From: Candidatus Phascolarctobacterium caballi | GTDB taxonomy: Bacteria; Bacillota; Negativicutes; Acidaminococcales; Acidaminococcaceae | DNA length: 6,585 nucleotides | Assembly: GCA_018065225.1 (NCBI GenBank) | Contig: JAGHTS010000269.1 | Location: forward strand, 1-6,585 | Reading direction: 5' to 3' | Shown: positions 1 through 6,558 of the stretch, in pieces | Position numbering within the stretch: the stretch's first letter is position 1 | Layout of the letters: every line of letters begins with the position of its first letter | Notes under the pieces: model-generated | Told to the model about the DNA's origin: nothing | Databases searched by the model: none | Seen by the model: only the letters and a program-made list of their open reading frames with translations | Translations under genes and position numbers: made by a program

Positions 1-110
1 ATAACATACTGCGAATACGTTTTATATTTTAATTAAGTGTATTGAAAAAGGGATATTACGCAAATATCCCTGTAAACATCAACCGCCACTCCAATATATC
101 AATATAAATT
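1..110. other. Non-coding flank downstream of the operon
   Basis: This AT-rich stretch holds the 3' untranslated end of the operon (72-110), the terminator (45-71), and a further 44 bases. I see no coding potential, RNA gene or convincing promoter in those 44 bases. The neighbouring gene on this side lies outside the window. Confidence 0.6.
45..71 (-). terminator. Rho-independent terminator of the operon
   Basis: Read on the minus strand, an 8-bp perfect stem (GGGATATT pairing with AATATCCC, plus one flanking A-T pair) with a 5-nt loop (TGCGT) is followed at once by TTTTTC. It begins about 40 nt after the esterase stop codon. This is the standard intrinsic terminator layout and marks the end of the minus-strand operon. 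The U-tract lies only on the minus-strand side (on the plus strand the stem is preceded by an A-run and followed by TGTAAAC), so termination in the other direction is unlikely to be efficient. Confidence 0.88.
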
Positions 111-866
111 TTATCTTTCTAAAAACTCCTTTATCTGTGACATCACAAAATTACGTTGTTTATCCAAAAGTACAACATGCCCACTGTCTTCCAAACAAAG
201 CAATTGTTTGTCTTTACTAAATATTTTTTCCAAAATAAATTCTGCACTTTTAGGCATAACAGTAAAATCTTTACCTCCCTGCAAAACTAAAGCAGGACAA
301 TGTACCCTACGCAAAAATTTCTTACGGCATTTTTTTATCAGTTTAAGCATACTTGATACTGGTGCAACGGGCAATTCATCATACGCTACATTGTATTTGT
401 CATCCACAGGATAAATATGAGGTTTTTTCTTGACATAATCCATAAAGTTTTTTAACAGCCACAACCATTTTAGCCTCTTGTCATAAAGGTATATAGGTGT
501 TGCCACACTTACCAATTTCCAAACCTTTTTTTCCGCTGCCAACCGTATTGCCAGCAATCCGCCCATACTTAGACCGATTACCGCAATATCAAAAAAAGTT
601 TTATGCAATTCATCATAAACATCAACTACACATTTATACCAATCTTTAACTCTTGTTTTCCGCAAATCTTCCACATTTGTACCATGACCCGGCAAAAGCG
701 GCGCACAAACAGTATAACCTTCCCCATTAAGATATTCACCCAACATCCGCATTTGTGAAGGAGTGCCTGTATAACCGTGTATCAACAATACCGCCTTACC
801 ATTTGTTCCTTCAAGATAAAAAGGTTCTGCCCCCTGTAATGATTCAATATTTTGATTTTTTCCCAC
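111..866 (-). CDS. Est30-like carboxylesterase (alpha/beta hydrolase)
   Basis: A 251-aa soluble alpha/beta hydrolase with no signal peptide or membrane segment, so probably cytoplasmic. The catalytic triad is visible: nucleophile Ser100 in the elbow GLSMGG (98-103), Asp200 in GGKD, and His230 in SGHV. The oxyanion-hole loop is HGYTG (30-34). Length, order and spacing closely follow Geobacillus Est30 (about 247 aa), a family active on short- to medium-chain carboxyl esters. Monoacylglycerol lipase-type substrates are possible, and the real substrate cannot be read from sequence. A lysine-rich, variable cap region lies at about 125-190. The start is GTG (864-866), overlapping the ppsR TAG stop by one base. 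The frame is supported by an AAGAGGA ribosome site 9 nt upstream, inside the end of ppsR. It is the last gene of the operon, 40 nt before the terminator, and has no obvious functional link to the other genes. Confidence 0.9.
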   Translation of the reverse strand: MGKNQNIESLQGAEPFYLEGTNGKAVLLIHGYTGTPSQMRMLGEYLNGEGYTVCAPLLPGHGTNVEDLRKTRVKDWYKCVVDVYDELHKTFFDIAVIGLSMGGLLAIRLAAEKKVWKLVSVATPIYLYDKRLKWLWLLKNFMDYVKKKPHIYPVDDKYNVAYDELPVAPVSSMLKLIKKCRKKFLRRVHCPALVLQGGKDFTVMPKSAEFILEKIFSKDKQLLCLEDSGHVVLLDKQRNFVMSQIKEFLER

Positions 867-1717
867 TATTCTTTTTCCTCTTCTTTATTCTGTTCTTCAC
901 GTTCCAAATTGCGATGATAATAATCTAAAATTATTCCCGCTGTTTCTTCAATGGCACGGTTACTGACATTAATAATCCTGCAATGAATACGTCTCATAAT
1001 CCCTTTGGCGTATTCCAATTCTTCACCAATCCGTTTCATATCCGCATATTCTGCCGTACTGTCCAATCCCATAATTTTTAATCTGGCAGAACGAATATCA
1101 TTTAATTTATAGGGATCAATCAAAAGTCCAACAACCTTATAAGGAGGAACCTTAAACAATTCCTCAGGCGGCTCCAGTTCTGGTACAAGCGGCACATTGG
1201 CAACCTTTATTTTTTTATGTGCCAAATACATAGACAATGGTGTTTTTGACGTACGGGAAACACCAACTATAACAATATCAGCTTTTAATAACCCCAAAGG
1301 ATTTTTTCCGTCATCATATTTAACTGCAAATTCCACTGCCTCAACCCGCTTAAAATATTCATGGTCTAACGAATGAACTAATCCTGCTTTATTTTTTGGC
1401 AAAAGTCCCGTGGCATTTTCTATTGCCTTAATCATAGGACCTAATACATCCACAATTTGCACATCTTTTTCCACCGCTTTGTCTATAAGATGTTCCCGCA
1501 ATTCTGGAGAAACCATTGTATAACAAACAATAGCATTGTATTCTGCCGCTTCATTTATAATTTGGTCAATCTGTTCCCTGTCCCTGACATAAGGAACTCT
1601 TACCTGTTCAAATTTTTCACCAACAAACTGACTAACAGTTGCCCGTATTACCGATTCCGCAGTTTCCCCAACAGAATCAGAAACAGCATAAATTACAGGA
1701 ACTTTTTTATTCATCAT
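866..1717 (-). CDS. ppsR: Pyruvate phosphate dikinase regulatory protein (PPDK kinase/phosphorylase, DUF299)
   Basis: A 283-aa member of the PPDK/PEP-synthase regulatory family (YqfL in Bacillus). These bifunctional enzymes inactivate PPDK or PEP synthase by ADP-dependent threonine phosphorylation and restore it by Pi-dependent dephosphorylation, controlling pyruvate-to-PEP flux. Family hallmarks are the N-terminal SDSVGETA (13-20) and the P-loop-like GVSRTSKTP (152-160), which binds the nucleotide. The core PPELFKVPP-like region and the DPYKLNDIR segment (201-209) are also present. The highly charged tail (about 271-283, mostly Glu and Lys) is variable. The start is the first of two consecutive ATGs; AAAGGGG at 1727-1733 sits 9 nt upstream of it. 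It overlaps the end of ccpN by 11 nt. In Bacillus the same neighbour pair is known and YqfL modulates CcpN activity. The target is probably PPDK in an anaerobic Bacillota, but it could be PEP synthase; neither is in the window. Confidence 0.95.
   Translation of the reverse strand: MMNKKVPVIYAVSDSVGETAESVIRATVSQFVGEKFEQVRVPYVRDREQIDQIINEAAEYNAIVCYTMVSPELREHLIDKAVEKDVQIVDVLGPMIKAIENATGLLPKNKAGLVHSLDHEYFKRVEAVEFAVKYDDGKNPLGLLKADIVIVGVSRTSKTPLSMYLAHKKIKVANVPLVPELEPPEELFKVPPYKVVGLLIDPYKLNDIRSARLKIMGLDSTAEYADMKRIGEELEYAKGIMRRIHCRIINVSNRAIEETAGIILDYYHRNLEREEQNKEEEKE
876..882 (-). promoter_or_regulatory. Ribosome binding site of the esterase gene, inside ppsR
   Basis: AAGAGGA on the minus strand, 9 nt before the GTG start at 866. 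The same bases encode part of the Glu/Lys-rich tail of PpsR, so the acidic tail doubles as the Shine-Dalgarno sequence. This supports the non-ATG start chosen for the esterase. Confidence 0.7.
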
Positions 1718-2363
1718 CGTGATGTACCCCTTTCCCTTCAGCCAATTCCACCAACAACCTGGTGAAATTTGTTTTTGTTATTCTTCCTACAATAGTAAAA
1801 CTATGTTTGCCAACATCCACAATTTTTACAACCGGCAAAGAATCTATTTCATTGTCAATAAGTTTGCAAGCGGCACTTACTACACTGTCAGACGGTTCTG
1901 CATAAATAATTTTACTTACCTGTGTCATCGCCAGTTCAACAGGAATTTCTGCCAAATCTGCCTTATTGTTTAAAGCAAATTTTAATAAATCTTTACGGGA
2001 AACCACACCAGCTAAAAGTCCACTTTCATCAACAACATAGACACTGCCAACATCTTCTGTAAACATTTTAAAAATAACATCTTTGGCAGTAGCACCCACA
2101 GAAACAGCAACCGGTACGGACTGAATATCTGCAACAAGAATGGAACTTATTTCTTCCATAAGCATACCTAAAGTGTTTTTACCAGTATAAAAATAACCAA
2201 CTTTAGGTCTGGCATCCAAAATACCACCCATAATCAAAATAGCCAAATCACTACGCAAAGCCGCACGGGTCACATGTAACCGTGAAGCAATCTGTTCACC
2301 TGTAATTGGCCCGTCAATCCGTACAATTTCAGCAATTTGCATTTGTCTGCTGCTTAAATTCAT
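1707..2363 (-). CDS. ccpN: CcpN-family transcriptional repressor (HTH plus two CBS domains)
   Basis: A 218-aa DNA-binding regulator. Residues 5-60 form a winged HTH with the family signature GPITGEQIASRLHVTRAAL (18-36) followed by the wing ARPKVGYFYTGK (51-62), which is very close to Bacillus CcpN (YqzB). Two CBS domains follow, at about 76-130 (ending VVSRKDLLKF) and 146-205, and probably sense adenine nucleotides. In Bacillus, CcpN represses gluconeogenic genes (gapB, pckA) and the small RNA gene sr1 under glycolytic conditions, independently of CcpA. The ATG overlaps the thiE stop by one base (TAATG), and the 3' end overlaps ppsR by 11 nt. A weak Shine-Dalgarno-like GGATGG lies upstream inside thiE, so translation is probably coupled. 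Here it is co-transcribed with tkt and thiamine salvage genes. A candidate CcpN box lies at the operon promoter (6568-6578), so autoregulation is possible but unproven. Confidence 0.93.
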   Translation of the reverse strand: MNLSSRQMQIAEIVRIDGPITGEQIASRLHVTRAALRSDLAILIMGGILDARPKVGYFYTGKNTLGMLMEEISSILVADIQSVPVAVSVGATAKDVIFKMFTEDVGSVYVVDESGLLAGVVSRKDLLKFALNNKADLAEIPVELAMTQVSKIIYAEPSDSVVSAACKLIDNEIDSLPVVKIVDVGKHSFTIVGRITKTNFTRLLVELAEGKGVHHDDE

Positions 2364-2929
2364 TATTCTATCCCATCCAACAATGCACTAACCACTGCTA
2401 CCCCTTGAGCGCCTGCCCTAATTACTTCATCTTTATTTTGCAAATTTATACCACCAATTCCCACAACCGGCACTGTGGATGCATTACAAATTTTTTCAAG
2501 AACTTTTATTCCCAAAACATCCGCATCAAGTTTTGTTTTTGTGGGGAAAATTGCCCCCACGCCCAAATAATCTGCACCATCAGCTATTGCACATTGTGCT
2601 TCTTTAACACTATGAACACTCACACCAATTATCGCTTGTTTGCCCAGTATCTCTCTTGCTGTTTTGCATGGCATATCATCTTGTCCCAAATGTACACCCG
2701 CCGCCCCAACCGCCAAAGCAATATCAATTCTGTCGTTAATCAAAAGCTTAACTTTATATTTGTCACAAATCTGTTTTAATTCCTGTGCCTCAACTAACAT
2801 ATCTGATGTTGTCTTACGTTTAACCCTATATTGGACTAATGTTACACCTTTGTTTAAAAGTTTTTTCACTTTTAAAAGCAAATTGTCATATCTTTCATCC
2901 GTTACTAAATAAAGCGAATAATCAATCAT
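2363..2929 (-). CDS. thiE: Thiamine-phosphate synthase
   Basis: Joins hydroxymethylpyrimidine diphosphate (HMP-PP) to thiazole phosphate to give thiamine phosphate. The TIM-barrel motifs appear in order: YLVTD (7-11), VQYRVK (32-37; Q33, R35 and K37 fit the HMP-PP site), INDR (64-67), GVHLGQDD (78-85), GVSVHS (102-107), GAIFPTKTK (125-133) and VVGIGG (155-160), ending in GVAVVSA (176-182). At 188 aa it is roughly 20-30 residues shorter than usual, because it stops just after the last barrel strand. The final helix is largely missing but all substrate-contact motifs remain, so it is probably functional. The DNA after the stop is ccpN, so this is not a frameshift split. The ATG overlaps thiM by 8 nt, with only a weak upstream Shine-Dalgarno-like AAAGTGA. 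A TenI-type homologue is less likely because the substrate residues are intact. Confidence 0.92.
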   Translation of the reverse strand: MIDYSLYLVTDERYDNLLLKVKKLLNKGVTLVQYRVKRKTTSDMLVEAQELKQICDKYKVKLLINDRIDIALAVGAAGVHLGQDDMPCKTAREILGKQAIIGVSVHSVKEAQCAIADGADYLGVGAIFPTKTKLDADVLGIKVLEKICNASTVPVVGIGGINLQNKDEVIRAGAQGVAVVSALLDGIE

Positions 2930-3749
2930 TTTTCACTTTGTTCGGTTCAAGATTAAGCACATTAAATTTAGTAGTCACATGATATACCGCATCCATAAGC
3001 CGTGCCTTAAACATGCCGGGACCATCTTTCTTTTCCAAAAAATTTGCCGCCAATTCTGAACTTTGCCCCATAATAACAACTCCCAAAGCTGCCGCCGTCA
3101 ACATATCATCCGCCACAGAAGCACAACAGGCAACCAATGTAGAAGTCATACAACCAGCACCAGTAATATCCTTTAACAAAGGATTACCATTATTTAGTAC
3201 AACTGCATGCTTTCTGTCTGAAACAAAGTCAACTGCACCAGTTACAGCAAAAATACAATTAAACATCTTTGCCCCTTCTTTTGCCGCCTTTAAGCCAACA
3301 TTATCAGACGCATCTGCCGTATTGTCCAAACCACGCCCAACCGCTTTACCTGATACCAAAGCAAGACATTCACTTAAATTGCAACGTACAATATCCACTA
3401 AACCTTTTTGCAATAATTCTAATGCAAAGTGCAACTTATACTGACTGGACATTACCCCCACAGGGTCAAAAATTACAGGTATGCCCTGTTCTTTTGCCAC
3501 CACAACTGCTGTATTAATTGCCTCCATTTGCTCTGTACTTATAGTACCAATATTGATAACAACTGCATCAGCATTTTTAGCAATATCTTTTACTTCTTCA
3601 ATAGCATCTGCCATAATCGGAGAAGCGCCAGCTGCCAAACAAATATCAGCACAACTTTCTGCCGACACATAATTTGTCAAATGATGAATAACTGGTTTGC
3701 TTTTTCGTATTTCTTCAACTATTTTCAAAAAATCAGTTTTTAAATTCAT
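2922..3749 (-). CDS. thiM: Hydroxyethylthiazole kinase
   Basis: Phosphorylates 4-methyl-5-(2-hydroxyethyl)thiazole with ATP, the thiazole branch of thiamine salvage. At 275 aa it has normal length and a ribokinase-like fold. Visible motifs are IHHLTNYV (21-28), GASPIMA (41-47), VINIGT (64-69), FDPVGV (94-99), the NxxE magnesium motif at N124-E127, VTGAVDFV (169-176), DITGAGC (194-200) with the expected catalytic Cys200, and DGPGMF (242-247). Two positions differ from the usual family pattern: Cys123 stands where RGNxSE normally has Gly, and SSQYK (101-105) replaces the common GATxYR, giving Lys for Arg. The substitutions are visible, but their effect is unknown. The start overlaps the thiD stop as ATGA (4 nt). 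thiM sits between thiD and thiE, so the salvage set is complete up to thiamine phosphate. Confidence 0.94.
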   Translation of the reverse strand: MNLKTDFLKIVEEIRKSKPVIHHLTNYVSAESCADICLAAGASPIMADAIEEVKDIAKNADAVVINIGTISTEQMEAINTAVVVAKEQGIPVIFDPVGVMSSQYKLHFALELLQKGLVDIVRCNLSECLALVSGKAVGRGLDNTADASDNVGLKAAKEGAKMFNCIFAVTGAVDFVSDRKHAVVLNNGNPLLKDITGAGCMTSTLVACCASVADDMLTAAALGVVIMGQSSELAANFLEKKDGPGMFKARLMDAVYHVTTKFNVLNLEPNKVKND

Positions 3750-4549
3750 TCATCCATTCCCGCTTTCTGATATAAATCTACAAAATGATGTACAGGACCG
3801 CACCCATTACCAATCGTCAATCCTTTCTTTATTCCCAAAGTTACATATCGTTTTGCATTAGCAACAGCAGTAACAATGTCTTGTTCTTTTGCCAAATTTG
3901 CTGTTATCGCACTAGATAAAGTACAACCAGTCCCGTGCGTATTTTTATTATCTATTTTTTCCCCTTTAAACCAATATTCACTATTTTGGGTAAGCAAAAA
4001 ATCATCCGCACAATTTTTTAAATGTCCGCCTTTAAGCAAAACATTTTTCGCTCCCAAAGCATATATTTTTCTTGCCGCAATACACATAGTTTCTTTATCT
4101 GTAATTTTTATTTCCGAAAGAATTTCTGCTTCCAAAATATTGGGAGTAACGACTGTTACTATTGGCAACAAATTTTTTATCAATGTTGTACAAGCATCTC
4201 TTGCCAACAGATTATACCCGCTTTTAGAAACCATCACTGGATCAAGTACAATAATTTTAGGGACGAATTTTGCCAAACACTTGGTAACAGTATCTATAAT
4301 TTCCATATTAGCAAGCATCCCAATTTTTACACCATCAACAACAATATCTTCAAAAACTGCTTTTATCTGTTCAGCAATAATTTTAGTATCTATATTTTGA
4401 ACAGAAATAACTCCACAAGTATTTTGTGCTGTAACAGCAGTTATCACACTCATTCCATAAGTGCCATGAGCTGCAAAAGTTTTCAAATCTGCCTGTATTC
4501 CTGCACCACCGCTTGAATCACTACCAGCAATAGTTAACAAATTCTTCAT
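3746..4549 (-). CDS. thiD: Hydroxymethylpyrimidine / phosphomethylpyrimidine kinase
   Basis: Performs two successive ATP-dependent phosphorylations, HMP to HMP-P and then to HMP-PP, the pyrimidine substrate of ThiE. It is 267 aa, the family's normal length. Family motifs in order are IAGSDSSGGAGIQADLKTF (7-25), KIGML (75-79), VLDPVMVSKSG (101-111), TPNILEAE (135-142), LLKGGH (171-176) and NTHGTGCT (203-210) with catalytic Cys209, then GPVHH (251-255). The last motif favours ThiD over the PdxK-like pyridoxal kinases, although some ThiD-like proteins also phosphorylate pyridoxine. It begins 6 nt after the tkt stop. I see no Shine-Dalgarno sequence in the AT-rich junction before its ATG, so it probably relies on coupling with tkt or on an unstructured start. 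It overlaps thiM by 4 nt. Confidence 0.95.
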   Translation of the reverse strand: MKNLLTIAGSDSSGGAGIQADLKTFAAHGTYGMSVITAVTAQNTCGVISVQNIDTKIIAEQIKAVFEDIVVDGVKIGMLANMEIIDTVTKCLAKFVPKIIVLDPVMVSKSGYNLLARDACTTLIKNLLPIVTVVTPNILEAEILSEIKITDKETMCIAARKIYALGAKNVLLKGGHLKNCADDFLLTQNSEYWFKGEKIDNKNTHGTGCTLSSAITANLAKEQDIVTAVANAKRYVTLGIKKGLTIGNGCGPVHHFVDLYQKAGMDE

Positions 4550-4555
4550 AATTAA

Positions 4556-6538
4556 TTATCTGTGCAAAAGTTCTTTTATTTTTTCAACAATATTGGTAAC
4601 TGTAAAGCCAAACTTTTCCATTAAAATATCACCGGGAGCAGATGCCCCAAAAGTTGTAATCCCTATCGCTTTATCTGAATAACGTTCCCAACCATACGGA
4701 GTTCCCGCCTCAACCACCAAACATGGAATATTCTTCGGCAAAACACTTAATTTATATTCGCCACTTTGTTTTTCAAACAAGTCCCAACTTGGCATAGAAA
4801 CTACTGCCACATCTATATTTTCTTGTGCAAGTTCTTTTTGCGCTTTAAGTGACAATGACACTTCGCTGCCAGTGGCAATAATAATTGCTTGTGCTACTTT
4901 ATTAGCAGGGCTTATTACATAACCGCCTTTCATAGCATTTTCTTTTATTATCTTTAAATATTCGTGCAGGACTGGTAATTTTTGCCGGCTTAACAACAAA
5001 CATGTCGGTTGTTTTCTGTTTAAGCAAGCATGACGCCACGCTACCGCTGTTTCCAAAGCATCCGCCGGTCTAAACACACTTACATTAGGAATTAAGCGTA
5101 AAGCCATTATTGTTTCAATTGGCTGATGAGTAGGTCCGTCCTCTCCCAATGCAATGCTGTCATGGGTAAGCACAAAAATACTTCCCTGTTTCATCAATGC
5201 CGCCATCCTAATTGCCGGACGCATAAAATCTGCAAAAACTGCAAAAGTGCCTCCAAAAGGAATAAATCCACCATGCAAACTTATTCCATTCACCACAGCA
5301 CCCATACCATGTTCACGCACACCAAAATGCAAATTTCTTCCAGTACGTTCTTTATCACTAAAATATCCACCTGTCTTTATAACCGTTTTATTTGACGGTC
5401 CCAAATCAGCACTACCACCAACAAATGCCGGCAACAATTCAGCGAGTTTATTAATAATTTCACCGCTTGCTTCACGGGTTGCTGCTTTTTCAGCATTTGC
5501 AAAACATGCTAATAATTCATCAATATCACAAGAGAATTCATCACATAACCGATTATGCAGTTCCATGGCTTCTTTGGGATAATTTTCATAATATTTTTGG
5601 AAAAGCAAATTCCAATCTTCCTCATTTTTACGACATTGAGGCAATTTATCTGCAAAATAACCTTTTACCTCATCTGGCACAACAAACATTGCATCCGGTT
5701 TCCACCCCGCATTTGCTTTGGTAATAGCCAATGCCTCTGCCCCCAAAGGTTCACCGTGACACGAAGCATTATCCTGTTTTGGACTGCCAAAACCAATATG
5801 TGTCCTGACAATTATTAAAGTCGGGTGTTCTTTATCACTTTGTGCTGTTCTGATTGAACTTGTCAACGCATCAACATCTTCTGACTCAGCAACACGTAAT
5901 ACCTGCCACCCATACGCTTTAAATCTTGTTTCCACATCCTCGCGAAATGCACCATCTGTACTACCTTCAATGGAAATTTTATTGTCATCATAAAAATAAA
6001 TTAATTTCCCCAGTCCTAATGTACCTGCCAAAGATGCTGCTTCTGATGCCACGCCTTCCATTAAATCTCCATCAGAAACAATTCCATAAGTGTAATGATT
6101 AATAATCGGGAAATCAGGTTTATTATACTTTGCAGACAGCATTGATTCCGCAATAGCAAAACCTACCCCCATTGCAAAACCATGACCCAAAGGTCCTGTA
6201 GTGGCTTCCACCCCCGGAGTGTGTCCAACCTCAGGATGACCCGGAGTCAAACTTCCCCATTGGCGGAAATTTTGCAAATCTGACAAACTCAATTTATATC
6301 CTGATAAATGCAACATCGCATACAAAAGCGCACTCCCGTGTCCCGGGCTTAATATAAATCTATCACGATCAAACCAATTGGGGTTTTCAGGATTATATCG
6401 CAAATACCTGTCCCAAATCACATATATTAATGGAGCTGTTCCTAAAGGAAAACCAGGATGACCGCTCTTAGCTTTTTCTACCTCGTCCGCCGCCAAAAAA
6501 CGCAAAGTATTAATACACTCTTTGTCAATCTGTTGCAC
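4556..6538 (-). CDS. tkt: Transketolase, full-length TPP-dependent enzyme
   Basis: Transfers two-carbon ketol units between sugar phosphates in the non-oxidative pentose phosphate pathway, using TPP and Mg2+. At 660 aa it is a full-length bacterial transketolase (E. coli about 663), not the split Tkt-A/Tkt-B form. Visible elements are SGHPG (25-29), PGHGS (65-69), GHTPGVE (105-111), GPLGHG (115-120), the TPP motif from SDGD (155-158) to DDN (184-186), the CHGEPLG substrate loop (260-266), catalytic Glu409 in REHG (408-411), and the pyrimidine-domain EDGPTHQP (466-473). The C-terminal domain follows at about 540-660. The GTG start is chosen because an ideal AAGGAGGT ribosome site sits 7 nt upstream and a promoter just before that. 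It is the first gene of the operon, with thiD starting 6 nt later. Its need for TPP gives a plausible reason for the linkage to thiamine salvage genes. Confidence 0.97.
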   Translation of the reverse strand: MQQIDKECINTLRFLAADEVEKAKSGHPGFPLGTAPLIYVIWDRYLRYNPENPNWFDRDRFILSPGHGSALLYAMLHLSGYKLSLSDLQNFRQWGSLTPGHPEVGHTPGVEATTGPLGHGFAMGVGFAIAESMLSAKYNKPDFPIINHYTYGIVSDGDLMEGVASEAASLAGTLGLGKLIYFYDDNKISIEGSTDGAFREDVETRFKAYGWQVLRVAESEDVDALTSSIRTAQSDKEHPTLIIVRTHIGFGSPKQDNASCHGEPLGAEALAITKANAGWKPDAMFVVPDEVKGYFADKLPQCRKNEEDWNLLFQKYYENYPKEAMELHNRLCDEFSCDIDELLACFANAEKAATREASGEIINKLAELLPAFVGGSADLGPSNKTVIKTGGYFSDKERTGRNLHFGVREHGMGAVVNGISLHGGFIPFGGTFAVFADFMRPAIRMAALMKQGSIFVLTHDSIALGEDGPTHQPIETIMALRLIPNVSVFRPADALETAVAWRHACLNRKQPTCLLLSRQKLPVLHEYLKIIKENAMKGGYVISPANKVAQAIIIATGSEVSLSLKAQKELAQENIDVAVVSMPSWDLFEKQSGEYKLSVLPKNIPCLVVEAGTPYGWERYSDKAIGITTFGASAPGDILMEKFGFTVTNIVEKIKELLHR

Positions 6539-6545
6539 TTATGAT

Positions 6546-6553
6546 ACCTCCTT
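6546..6553 (-). promoter_or_regulatory. Strong ribosome binding site of tkt
   Basis: AAGGAGGT on the minus strand, complementary to the 16S rRNA 3' end, 7 nt before the GTG at 6538. It fixes the start of tkt at a non-ATG codon and is by far the strongest Shine-Dalgarno sequence in the operon. Confidence 0.92.
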
Positions 6554-6558
6554 AAATT

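Noticed and set aside
1..44. Possible minus-strand promoter (TATAAA within the AT-rich stretch) for a gene further left
   Set aside because: No convincing -35 partner, no ribosome site or start codon follows within the window, and the stretch is simply AT-rich.
2363..2929. Short thiE as a pseudogene or frameshifted gene
   Set aside because: All substrate and phosphate motifs are present in one frame, the stop coincides with a clean TAATG junction to ccpN, and no remaining ThiE tail can be read downstream.
4211..4216. A TATAAT (minus strand) inside thiD as an internal promoter
   Set aside because: No TTGACA-like -35 occurs about 17 nt upstream of it and there is no extended TG motif; single TATAAT matches are expected in AT-rich DNA.
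3876..4400. Long plus-strand open frame (174 codons) opposite thiD, with others opposite thiE, thiM and tkt
   Set aside because: They lie antisense to well-supported enzyme genes, have no recognisable domains or ribosome sites, and are low-complexity (Ser/Ile/Phe or Asn/Cys/Tyr rich), as expected from the complement of AT-rich coding sequence.
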